Made by a program: the position numbers and the translations under genes. The notes under the pieces are model-generated. The model was not told the DNA's origin and made no database searches. It saw only the letters and a list, made by a program, of their open reading frames with translations. Source: Verrucomicrobiota bacterium (GTDB lineage Bacteria > Verrucomicrobiota > Verrucomicrobiia > Chthoniobacterales > SZAS-18). From it: a stretch of DNA of 44,747 nt. Every line of letters begins with the position of its first letter. Position 1 is the first letter of the stretch. This document shows positions 17,340 through 25,504 of this stretch, one piece after another. Where the stretch lies: NCBI GenBank assembly GCA_018240025.1, contig JAFEGM010000039.1:1-44747 (forward strand). Direction: 5' to 3'.

Positions 17340-17640
17340 TGCTCGGCTCCCTGGCTGCTCGGCTCCCCGGCTCCTCCGCACCTCCGCTCCTCCGCACCTC
17401 CGCTCCCCTGCTGACCTTCGCGGCTTCGCGTCTTCGCGGGAGCCTTCTCGTCGGGGGAAACCGCGCGCAGAGCGTGTCCCTCGGCGGCGGCAGCAAGCTG
17501 CCTGGATCACAGCGGCAGCAAGCTGCGCGCAGTCCACGGCGTCTGGCGCGCGCAACCGCACGTGGTCCTTTTTGCGAATTCTGCGCCTTCTGTGGTCCGC
17601 CCTTCCCCGCTGGCAGCAAGCTGCGCGCACGGCACATACG
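17340..17640 (-). repeat. Inverted copy of the dispersed repeat unit
   Basis: On the - strand this stretch reproduces most of the 15413-16340 unit in the same order: GCAGCTTGCTGC elements (as GCAGCAAGCTGC at about 17489-17530 and 17614-17630), the 'GAGGGACACGCTCTGCGCGC' segment and the GCGAAGACGCGAAGCCGCG module at about 17423-17445. The CCGCACTC hairpin itself is absent. A reversed purine tract (CCTCCGCTCCTCCGC) lies at about 17375-17412. Confidence 0.85.
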
Positions 17641-17658
17641 CCCAAAGTCCCCCCTCGG

Positions 17659-17675
17659 ATGACCTCGGAGGTCAT
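17659..17675. promoter_or_regulatory. Palindromic operator candidate ATGACCTCGGAGGTCAT
   Basis: A 17-bp palindrome with 7-bp perfect arms around CGG, 73 bp upstream of the start of the 1752-residue secreted protein. Its core ACCTC(G/C)GAGGTCAT recurs at 23970-23983 between the XRE regulator and its divergent neighbour. I infer a binding site for that regulator. Confidence 0.5.
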
Positions 17676-17748
17676 GGACGAGCGCCGGCGGCCGGGGAGG
17701 ATCGCGCCACGCGCCACGGAGGCGCGGGAACACGCCTTGCTCCATCCT

Positions 17749-20700
17749 ATGCGCCCTCGCTCCTGGTTCTTCGCGGCTCTCGCTCTCGTCCTGGCCTGCT
17801 CGGCGCTCCGGGCGGGGGACGTGGACATTCCCTACACGGTCAACTCCGATGGCTACGTCTCGCTCGCGGTCTACGATTCCGGCGGACGGATGGTGCGCAC
17901 GTTGCTGTCGTCCGTGCCGCGGCGAGCGGGCAGCTACGTGGAGCGCTGGGACGGGCGAGATCGATACGGCGTCGCGGTGCCCGCTGGGTCCTACAGCTGG
18001 CGCGCGCTGCTCCATCAGGGCATTCGCTCGCAATACCTCGGCCGGGTGGGGACGAACACGCTGCCGAACTGGCGGGCGGCCATCGGCAATCACGCCGGGG
18101 TCTTCGGCTTCTCGGCGGACGAGCGCGGGCCGTTGCTGACGGCCGGCGGCGAGGGCGGGCTGCTGGCGGTGCAGACCGACTGGCAGGGCAGCTATCTGTG
18201 GACGGATCGCGACACCTACATGGACTTCCCGCACGAGGGCGCGTCGGCGGTCGGGTTGAGCAATGGCCGCTTCTTCTGTCTCGGCAGCAATCCCGACGGC
18301 ACCGCGGCGAACGTGCAGGTGTTGGACCGCAGCTTCTCGCGCAATCCGCGCCTCGTGACGAGCTTCCGGGTCCATCTCACGGCCAGCGGGCCCGGCGGCG
18401 AACCCACCGATCTCGATGCGCACGCCGGCGTGCTGGCCGTCGCGTATGCCAACGACGCCCGCATTCGCTGGTATGATGAGAACGGCACCTTCCAGGCGGA
18501 GGCGACCGTCCCCGCACCGCAGGGGCTCGCGCTGCAGGCGGACGGCGCGCTGCTGGTCATCTCCGGCGGCAGCGTGTTGCGTTGGGCGACGCCGACGTCC
18601 GCCCCCACGACCCTGATCGCCTCCAGCCAGCTGAGCCACCCGTTCCGGCTGCACGTCGACAAGGCCACCGGCGACGTCCTCGTGGCGGAGAACAGCACGG
18701 CCTTCGGCGCGAGTCCGGCGCATCACCAGGTCAAGCGCTTCAGCGCCAACGGCACGCTGCTGCGGACCTACGGTACGCCGGCCGGGCGGGTGGACGGACC
18801 ATACGTCGCGACCGACTTCCGCAACGTCCGCGACATCCTGGCCGATCCGGACGCGGTTGGAAATCCGGGCGGCTTCCTCGTGGCCGAGCCCGCCACGCTG
18901 CCGAACCGCGTGGCGCGCTTCGACGCGCAGGGCCGGCTGTTGCGCGAGTGGCTGGTCGGCACGGTCTACGGCAACGGCTCGGCACCGGAGCCGGGCGATC
19001 CCACCAAGGTCTGGTACTCGCAGGTCGCGCGCGGCTACGTGCGGGCGCAGTTCGACTATGCGACCGGCAACTTCACCATCCTCGAGACCTACGAACTCGA
19101 CCTGCAGGCCGCGCTGACGCCGCTCGGCGCGTCCGTTGCCCCGAACCCGATCCTCAAGCAGCTCAACGGTCAGACCTACCTCTGCGGCCAGGAGGGTCTC
19201 TTCGTTCTGCGCTACGATCCGGTCGCGCGCACCCTGCGCCCCGCCAGCGTGCTGGGGCGGGCGCAGTGGGGGTTCGAATGGCAGCTCCCGCCCGCCTTCC
19301 GGCCGAATCCGCAGCCCTACCAGGGCGGTCACTATCTCTACGTCTGGAACGATGCGAATGCCGACGGCCTGCCGCAGCCGGGCGAGCTGACCTTCACCGA
19401 CGTCAACGATCTGCAGGGCATCCCGTGGTACGACGAAACCGACGGGCTGACCGTCAACGCCGCCCAGGCCAACGACGGCGACGGCACGCTCGTGGTCGCG
19501 CGGCCCACGTTCCAGGACGGCCTGCCCGCCTATCGCTCCTTCGCGCTGCTGCCCGGACCGGAGTTGCGCTACGGCGGCGTGCGCCTGCGGCCGAACCAGA
19601 CGCTCGTGACCAACGGCCGGCGCTATTCGACCTACAGCGGCCCCGCGCCGGGCGACGTGCCGCACGGGGCGTATTACCTGCCGGGCTTGTCCGGGCTGGA
19701 CCGGCTGGTGCGCTTCGATGCGGCCGGGCAGATCCTGTGGCAGGTCGGCCGGCACGCGGCGGTCTTCGACGGCGAGCGCGGAGAGACGTACGCCATCCGC
19801 CGGATCATCGGCGAGGCGCAGAATTGCATCATCGCGGGCGAGGCCAACTGCGAGCCGGTGCGCACGGCCAGCCACGTCTACACCGACGACGGCCTGTACG
19901 TCGACCGCGTCATTCTCCGCCCGGCCGACGGCGCGCCGGTCAATGCGGGCACCGCCCACGGCTCGAACGGCTTCGAGTTCTCCGGCGGCGTGGTGCACAC
20001 CACCCCGTCGGGCGAGGTCTATCTCTACTACTGTGGGAACACCTTTCCGCCGATCTATCGGCTGACCGGCTGGGATCAATTCGTGCGCCAATCCGGGACC
20101 GTCACGCTCGCGACCGTCTCGACCGCCGCCGCCGCCAACGGCACCGGTCTGCGGGCCGAGTTCCGCAACGGCAGCGGGTTCAGCGGCGCGCCCACGGCCA
20201 GCCTGGCGGGCGCGCGGGTGCTGCTGGGGTCGGACGCGCCGGCCGCCGGGGTGAATGCGACCAACTTCACCGCCCGCTGGGCCGGCCAGGTGGAGGCGCC
20301 GCTGACCGACGACTACGCCTTCACCCTCGAGACGAACGATTCCGGCACGCCGCTGCTGCTCGCGGCGCGGGTCTGGGTGGATGGACGCCTGCTCATCGAC
20401 ACGGCCGATCCGGAAACGTTCGCGGCCGATGGCTCCTACGGCGGCTACTACGGGCTCGGACGCCTCGGCCTGCGCGGCGGCGAGCGCTACGACGTGGTGG
20501 TCGAATACACGAATCTCGGCTCCACCAGCGGTCGCTTCGCGCTCTGCTGGGAGTCGACCGCGATGGAACGCGAAACCATCCCGGTGCGCTATCTCTACAA
20601 CACCGCGCCGAGCGGAGCCACAGGCGGCACGCGCTACGGCGGCGGCCTGCAGGCGTGGTGGCGGTTCGACGACTCCGCCAGCCTCGGGGCGGATGCCTCG

Positions 20701-23007
20701 GGGCAGAATCGTCCGCTGACCGTCAGCAATGTCAGCTCCGAGCCCGACGGCCTGATCGAACGCGCGGTGCGCTTCGACGGCGGAACGAGCGCGGCCTCGG
20801 CCAGTGTGCCCGCCTCGGCCCAAAGCGCGACCGTCTCGCTCTGGTTCCGCACTTCGTCGGCCGGGCGCGGCCTGTTCTCCGCGACGCTCCCGGGCGGCCA
20901 GCGGGATCGGCAAATCTATCTCGATGCCGCCGGCCAGCTGGTGGCCACGCTGACGGGCAGCGCCGGGACCGAGACGCTCACGGCCGGCGGCACGAACTGG
21001 GCCGATGACGCGTGGCATCACGTGGTGCACGCCTTCGGCGGACCGTTCGGCGGGCAGCGGCTCTACGTCGACGGCGTGCTGCGCGCTTCCGGACAGACGG
21101 CGAGCGCGAGCAGCGCGGCGCAGTCCGTGCAGCTGGGCATCAGTCCGGCGGCGCCCACGCCGGCCTATCTCGGACTGCTGGATCAGGTGCGCATCTACGA
21201 CCGCTCGCTCACGCCGCGGGAAGTGCGCGAGCTCTACCGCAGCGAAGTCGGGCTGCTGGGTTGGTACACGTTCGAGACCGACGGCGCCGCGGGCATCGCG
21301 CTGGCCAACTCCGCCAGCGGGCCGGAGGCGTTCGGCGCGGAGGGCTACCGGTATGACGCCACGCGCTACGTGGCCGGACGCTTCGGACGCGGGCTCGAGT
21401 TCCGCGAGAGCTATCAGCGGGCGAGTTCGGCGGTGGTGTTCGAGGAGCTCGAGCTGCCGCATCGCAACGTCAGCTACGGCTTCTGGTTCCGCACCCGCAG
21501 CGCGTATGTCGGCCTGCTCGTGCCGCAGCGGAACTTCGGCAACTACCTGGACAGCTGGGCGCGCGCGAGCATCGCGCTCGAGAACGGGCAGCTCGTCAGC
21601 CGGCTGGACGGCGGGCCGTTCCTGTATTCGTCGCGCACTTACCACGATGGCGACTGGCACCATGTCCTGCAGGTGGTCGGCCCCGACGTCGGCGGGCGCC
21701 GGCTCTATGTCGACGGACAGCTGGTCGGCAGCGACGGCCTGAGCGACCTGCAGGCTCGGCGCGGCTACAAGGCCGGGCTCTTCCTCGGCCCCAACGATCT
21801 CTTCCTGCAGGGCCCGGAGCGATCCGTGGTGATGGACGATGTGCGCGTGTACGGCCGCGCCCTCAGCGCGGCAGAAGTGGCCCGCGTCTTCGGCGCGACC
21901 GCCACCGCGTCCGCCGCCGCGCCGGTGCTGAGCCCCGCCGGCGGCACGTTCGGCAACTCGGTGCTGGTTACGGCCAGCTCGACCACCAGCGGCGCGCAGC
22001 TGGTCTATTCCACCGACGGCTCGGAGCCCGACCTCACCTCGCCCGCCTGGCCGGCGGCCGGCCTGACCGTCAATGCGACCACCTCGCTGCGCGTGCGTGC
22101 CCTGGCCAGCGGGTTCGATCCGAGCCCCGCCACCGTGGGCGCCTTCGTCATCACCGCACCGCCGCCGCCGGGGACCTCGTCGAGTCTGTTCGCGGCCCTC
22201 AATCCCTCGCCTTCGGGCGATGCCAACGGCGGGGCCGGCTACGAGCTCGGCGTCCGGCTGCGGGCCGAGGTCGCGGGCAAACTGACCGCCGTGCGCTACT
22301 ACCGCGTCCCGGGCGAAAGCGGGTCGCACATGGCCCGCGTCTGGTCGACCGCCGGCACGCTGCGCGCCAGCGCCGACTTCGCCGGCGAGACCGTCTCCGG
22401 CTGGCAACAGGTGGCGTTGAATCCGCCGCTGATCGTCGCGGCCGGCGAGACCTTCGTGGTCAGCGTGAACTCCAACACGGACTACGGCTTTGCCGCCTAC
22501 GCCCTCGCCAGCGCCGTGACCAACGGCGTGCTGACCACCCTCGGCACGCCGAACGGCGTCTTCTCCGGCACGCGCGGGCAGTTCCCGAATCAGTCGTTCC
22601 AGAACTCGAACTACTTCCGGGACGTCGTGCTCGTGACCGACACCGCTCTGGAGTCGTGGCGCCGGGCGAACTTCGGCAGCCCGCTCTCGACCGGCGCCGG
22701 GCTCGACACCGCCGACCCCGACGGCGACGGCCGCGCCAACCTGCTCGAATACGCGCTCGGCGGTCAGCCCCTGCTGGCCGACGCCGCCGTCGGAGCGCCG
22801 CTGGCCGGACGCGACCATGGCGGCCACGCCACGCTCACCTTCCCGCGCGTGCGGCCCGATGTCTCCTACGTGGTCGAAGCCTCCAGCGACCTCCTGAACT
22901 GGACCGTGCTGGCCACCAATCCTGGCACCGTGGGCCAAAGCGTGACCGTGACCGACCCGACCACCCCACCGCGCCGCTTCCTCCGCCTGCGCGTCACGGC
23001 GCCGTAG
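17749..23007 (+). CDS. Giant secreted multidomain protein (FlgD-Ig, PA14, two LamG, CHB_HEX, DUF4082)
   Basis: A 1752-residue exported protein; start 17749 gives the signal peptide MRPRSWFFAALALVLACSAL. Domains in order: a FlgD-like Ig module (about 25-90, 'GYVSLAVYDSGGRMVRTLL...WDGRD..G..VPAGSYSW'); a long propeller-like region (about 95-790) with NHL-type strands; PA14 (about 797-937, 'LRAEFRNGSGFSG', 'DDYAFTLETND'); two LamG/concanavalin-like domains (about 966-1163 and 1169-1380, each with 'WHHV...RLYVDG'); a chitobiase-type C-terminal domain (about 1387-1467, 'VYSTDGSEPD'); DUF4082 (about 1477-1630); and the verrucomicrobial tail with 'DPDGDGRANLLEYALGG' ending in RRFLRLRVTAP. PA14 and LamG imply carbohydrate binding. 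No catalytic domain was recognised. Probably surface-attached or released. Confidence 0.9.
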   Translation: MRPRSWFFAALALVLACSALRAGDVDIPYTVNSDGYVSLAVYDSGGRMVRTLLSSVPRRAGSYVERWDGRDRYGVAVPAGSYSWRALLHQGIRSQYLGRVGTNTLPNWRAAIGNHAGVFGFSADERGPLLTAGGEGGLLAVQTDWQGSYLWTDRDTYMDFPHEGASAVGLSNGRFFCLGSNPDGTAANVQVLDRSFSRNPRLVTSFRVHLTASGPGGEPTDLDAHAGVLAVAYANDARIRWYDENGTFQAEATVPAPQGLALQADGALLVISGGSVLRWATPTSAPTTLIASSQLSHPFRLHVDKATGDVLVAENSTAFGASPAHHQVKRFSANGTLLRTYGTPAGRVDGPYVATDFRNVRDILADPDAVGNPGGFLVAEPATLPNRVARFDAQGRLLREWLVGTVYGNGSAPEPGDPTKVWYSQVARGYVRAQFDYATGNFTILETYELDLQAALTPLGASVAPNPILKQLNGQTYLCGQEGLFVLRYDPVARTLRPASVLGRAQWGFEWQLPPAFRPNPQPYQGGHYLYVWNDANADGLPQPGELTFTDVNDLQGIPWYDETDGLTVNAAQANDGDGTLVVARPTFQDGLPAYRSFALLPGPELRYGGVRLRPNQTLVTNGRRYSTYSGPAPGDVPHGAYYLPGLSGLDRLVRFDAAGQILWQVGRHAAVFDGERGETYAIRRIIGEAQNCIIAGEANCEPVRTASHVYTDDGLYVDRVILRPADGAPVNAGTAHGSNGFEFSGGVVHTTPSGEVYLYYCGNTFPPIYRLTGWDQFVRQSGTVTLATVSTAAAANGTGLRAEFRNGSGFSGAPTASLAGARVLLGSDAPAAGVNATNFTARWAGQVEAPLTDDYAFTLETNDSGTPLLLAARVWVDGRLLIDTADPETFAADGSYGGYYGLGRLGLRGGERYDVVVEYTNLGSTSGRFALCWESTAMERETIPVRYLYNTAPSGATGGTRYGGGLQAWWRFDDSASLGADASGQNRPLTVSNVSSEPDGLIERAVRFDGGTSAASASVPASAQSATVSLWFRTSSAGRGLFSATLPGGQRDRQIYLDAAGQLVATLTGSAGTETLTAGGTNWADDAWHHVVHAFGGPFGGQRLYVDGVLRASGQTASASSAAQSVQLGISPAAPTPAYLGLLDQVRIYDRSLTPREVRELYRSEVGLLGWYTFETDGAAGIALANSASGPEAFGAEGYRYDATRYVAGRFGRGLEFRESYQRASSAVVFEELELPHRNVSYGFWFRTRSAYVGLLVPQRNFGNYLDSWARASIALENGQLVSRLDGGPFLYSSRTYHDGDWHHVLQVVGPDVGGRRLYVDGQLVGSDGLSDLQARRGYKAGLFLGPNDLFLQGPERSVVMDDVRVYGRALSAAEVARVFGATATASAAAPVLSPAGGTFGNSVLVTASSTTSGAQLVYSTDGSEPDLTSPAWPAAGLTVNATTSLRVRALASGFDPSPATVGAFVITAPPPPGTSSSLFAALNPSPSGDANGGAGYELGVRLRAEVAGKLTAVRYYRVPGESGSHMARVWSTAGTLRASADFAGETVSGWQQVALNPPLIVAAGETFVVSVNSNTDYGFAAYALASAVTNGVLTTLGTPNGVFSGTRGQFPNQSFQNSNYFRDVVLVTDTALESWRRANFGSPLSTGAGLDTADPDGDGRANLLEYALGGQPLLADAAVGAPLAGRDHGGHATLTFPRVRPDVSYVVEASSDLLNWTVLATNPGTVGQSVTVTDPTTPPRRFLRLRVTAP

Positions 23008-23127
23008 GTCTCCACGCCGGTTGGGAACGCCAGAAAACGGCAACAACAATGAACACCAAGGTGCGCCGTCATTGCCCAACCTCTCTGAGTTCTTTGAGTT
23101 CTCTGAGGCCGGCCTTTCCTCCCGCGC

Positions 23128-23937
23128 CTAAGCGGAACTGACGTCCCCCCGCGCCAGCGCTCCCGCCAGCGCCGTCGTCTCCGCATCGAGCGGCAGATAC
23201 GTCTCGACCCGCAGCTCGTGGGCGATGGCGTCGAGCGGCGTGCCGAGCGTGCTCAACATGGTGAAGTACCGCAGACAGTCGCCGCCGCGCCGCAGGTGGA
23301 TGGGCAGTACCACCGCGTCCGGCGGGTGCGCCGTCGGGGCGTGCGCCACGGGTCCGCGCAGGCGTTCCAATTCCCCCACGAGTCCGCGCAGCGAAGGATC
23401 GATGAAGGCCTCGTGCCGCAGGCGGGCCAGCGCGAAATCGGCCACCGCGTCGAAATTCTCCACCGCCGCGCGCAGGCCCCAGGCGGGATCGAACAGCACG
23501 TGCAGCACGCTGACGTTGGCGTGGGCCAGCTTCTCCATGGGCACGCCGCACCAGGCGAAGATCCGCCAGGCGGCGCGACTGGCGCGCACGAGGTTCCAGC
23601 CGCGATCGAGGATCAGCACCGGATGCGGGTCGTGCTGCTCGAACCAGCGCTCGATGGCCGCATTCACCGGCGCCCAGACCGGGTCGTCGAGCACCGGCGT
23701 GCGGATCGAGGCGGCGAAACCGCCGGCCGTGAGGAGATGATTGCGCACCCGCAGCGGCAGGTGGAGCGCGTCGGCGAGCCGCAGCAGCATCGTGCGGGAA
23801 GGCTGCGCGCGGCCATTCTCGACGAAGGACAGATGCCGCAGCGAGACCTCCGCCCGCAGGGCCAGCGTTTCCTGGGTCAGCCGGCGCTCCTGCCGCAACG
23901 CCCGCAGCAGGGGACCGGGAGAGGGCGAAGCGGACAT
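23128..23937 (-). CDS. XRE-family regulator with MltR/MmyB-like ligand-binding domain
   Basis: A 269-residue DNA-binding regulator. The helix-turn-helix of the Cro/C1 type spans about residues 8-62 (LLRALRQERRLTQETLALRA...SLRHLSFVENGRAQPSRTML). The rest matches the MmyB-like (MLTR) ligand-binding domain: 'RTPVLDDPVWAPVNAAIERW', 'PVLILDRGWNLVRAS', 'NVSVLHVLFDP', 'CLRYFTMLSTLGTPLDAI' and a C-terminal 'ETYLPLDAETT'. Such regulators are thought to bind small hydrophobic ligands and usually control a divergent neighbour. That fits here: the membrane protein at 24017 is divergent, and an ACCTCCGAGGT palindrome lies between the two genes. Confidence 0.9.
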   Translation of the reverse strand: MSASPSPGPLLRALRQERRLTQETLALRAEVSLRHLSFVENGRAQPSRTMLLRLADALHLPLRVRNHLLTAGGFAASIRTPVLDDPVWAPVNAAIERWFEQHDPHPVLILDRGWNLVRASRAAWRIFAWCGVPMEKLAHANVSVLHVLFDPAWGLRAAVENFDAVADFALARLRHEAFIDPSLRGLVGELERLRGPVAHAPTAHPPDAVVLPIHLRRGGDCLRYFTMLSTLGTPLDAIAHELRVETYLPLDAETTALAGALARGDVSSA

Positions 23938-23967
23938 GAGCGGGAAGGGGGACGGACGGCGAGAATG

Positions 23968-23983
23968 CTACCTCCGAGGTCAT
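23968..23983. promoter_or_regulatory. Palindromic operator candidate in the XRE/membrane-protein divergent promoter
   Basis: ACCTCCGAGGT (23970-23980) followed by CAT, 31 bp from the regulator start. The half GAGGTCAT and the ACCTC arm are shared with the longer palindrome at 17659-17675. Likely autoregulatory site of the XRE protein (inference). Confidence 0.5.
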
Positions 23984-24016
23984 AGATCCGCCCGCGCGCT
24001 CGTCGCAACCTGGATC

Positions 24017-24361
24017 ATGAAGTCGCGCCTTTGGATCCTCCCCGTCGTCACCTCCCTCGCCTTTTCGATCTTCACCGCCTTCGTCGTCTGGCGGGATGGC
24101 TTCGCGCCGCTCTGGCAGGTCCATCTCGTGACCGGCTGGGGCCAGCAGATCGGCCTCGATCTCGTGCTCGCGATCCTGGTCGGACTCAACCTCCTCGCCC
24201 CGCGGGCCCGTCGAGCGGGCGTGCCCTTCGTGCCGTGGTGCGTGGCGACCATCCTGCTCGGTTCGATCGGTCTCCTCGGACTCTGCGCCCACGTACTTCA
24301 CGCCGAGGCCTCCGCGGGCGCAGGCAAGTCGGCGGACGGGCGTCGGAAGACGGAAGGTTGA
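24017..24361 (+). CDS. Small three-TM membrane protein
   Basis: A 114-residue hypothetical membrane protein. The start at 24017 (MKSRLWILPVVTSLAFSIFT) is chosen because the upstream part of the frame is antisense of the regulator. Hydrophobic segments lie at about 4-24, 41-57 and 68-92, separated by short loops with 'RDGFAPLWQVHLVTGWG' and 'PRARRAGVPF'. No family is recognised with confidence. Divergence from the MltR-type regulator suggests it is the main regulated target. Confidence 0.7.
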   Translation: MKSRLWILPVVTSLAFSIFTAFVVWRDGFAPLWQVHLVTGWGQQIGLDLVLAILVGLNLLAPRARRAGVPFVPWCVATILLGSIGLLGLCAHVLHAEASAGAGKSADGRRKTEG

Positions 24362-24591
24362 GCCGGAGCGCGGCCCCATCGCAGCACTTGGGAGACCGGC
24401 ATCGCATCATGGATGGGATACCCGCGACTCCGAGCCACCCTCCACCGGATGCCTCAGCCTTGCGCTGGCCCGCGCTCGCCCCCCGACCCGGGTTGCGGAT
24501 CGCTTTGATCGAGTGGGAGACGCGCGAGGTGCGCGTGGAAAGACGACGAAGACCTCCGGCGGGTCGACGCGTCTGGATTCGGCGGCTGTGT
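24362..24591. other. Intergenic region, 230 bp
   Basis: Convergent intergenic region between the membrane protein and the toxin gene. No repeat, terminator hairpin or gene could be supported. Confidence 0.4.
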
Positions 24592-25026
24592 CTATCCGGC
24601 GGCTGGGTCCAACCAAGCCAAGCCAGGGAAGCGGCTGAAGCCGTGATCGGAGCTAACCAGGGTAGCCCGGTGCTCGACAGCCAAAGCTGCCAGCCAAGCG
24701 TCGTTGAGGTCGTTGCCGACCAGCTGAAGGTCCATCACGAAACGGGTAAGCGTTTCTTTATGTCTCGCGCCCGGAACGAGCCGCCGCGTTCCAGCATAGG
24801 TCCAAAGATCCTCCCCCCAGAAACCCAGCACTTCGGAGATCGGAACCAATTGAAGTTTGGGCAGGGTGGGTATCCGCAGAAGTGCGACCTCGACGAGTTC
24901 ACACAGGCCCAGGTCATCCCCATTCCCCATCGCATCCACCAGCCACCGGCGGCAAAAAGGATGGGCTGCCGTCCCCTTGCGGAGTGCGTGGATCAGAACG
25001 TTCGCGTCCGGCAGGAAAAGCGCCAT
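24592..25026 (-). CDS. PIN-domain toxin (VapC-like)
   Basis: A 144-residue PIN-domain ribonuclease. The acidic residues expected for metal binding are visible: D7 in LPDANVLIHAL, E43 in LCELVEVALLR, D106/D109 in NDLNDAWLAALA and D127 in SSDHGFSRFP. Length and order match VapC-family toxins, which usually cut tRNA or rRNA and inhibit translation. The start codon overlaps the antitoxin stop by one base (TGATG), giving translational coupling. It is the second gene of the pair, with the usual antitoxin-first order. Confidence 0.9.
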   Translation of the reverse strand: MALFLPDANVLIHALRKGTAAHPFCRRWLVDAMGNGDDLGLCELVEVALLRIPTLPKLQLVPISEVLGFWGEDLWTYAGTRRLVPGARHKETLTRFVMDLQLVGNDLNDAWLAALAVEHRATLVSSDHGFSRFPGLAWLDPAAG

Positions 25027-25289
25027 CAGAGCGAGGGATAACCCAGTTTGGCGAGATCCTGTTCTTCCTGAGCTTCAGCCGCGATCCGGCGGATCTCCAC
25101 CTCGGAAATGGCCGCCGAGGGTGCCTCGGGATCGTAAATCCGGATCGAATGCGGGACGGTCAGCTTCCTTTTCTGGAGGCGCAGCCGGATTCCCTCCTCG
25201 AGGAAGCGCGTCAAAGTCGTGCCCTCGCGAGCCGCCTCCGCCTTGGCTTCGCGGTAGAGTTGGTCGTCGATGCGGAGCGTGGTCTGCAT
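25026..25289 (-). CDS. Ribbon-helix-helix antitoxin (VapB-like)
   Basis: An 87-residue antitoxin. The N-terminus MQTTLRIDDQLYREAKAEAA followed by 'GTTLTRFLEEGIRLRL' is a ribbon-helix-helix DNA-binding fold; the acidic C-terminal tail (SEVEIRRIAAEAQEEQDL) probably wraps the toxin. It precedes the PIN toxin with a one-base overlap. The operator should lie in 25290-25340; I cannot identify a palindrome there with confidence. Confidence 0.88.
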   Translation of the reverse strand: MQTTLRIDDQLYREAKAEAAREGTTLTRFLEEGIRLRLQKRKLTVPHSIRIYDPEAPSAAISEVEIRRIAAEAQEEQDLAKLGYPSL

Positions 25290-25504
25290 GCAGGAATCTG
25301 GGAGTCGACAGATTTATGTCAACGGACGCTGCGCCTCCGCTGAGCCTCGGCGGTGAGTCCCTGCATTCCGCGGCCGGCCGATCCTGCGGCCCGTTCCTGC
25401 CGCCGGCCGACCCCGGCGTTCGTCACCAGAATCCCGGCGTCCGTCACTTCCGCATCGTAGAAGGGTCGAGGATTTGTTGAACTCGCCGACGTCCCCACCA
25501 GGCC

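Noticed and set aside
15493..23079. A 2528-codon open frame on the - strand
   Set aside because: It lies antisense to the 1752-residue secreted protein and the PEP-CTERM gene, whose domains are clear. Its sequence is low-complexity Arg/Ala/Gly and has no domain; it is a GC-bias shadow.
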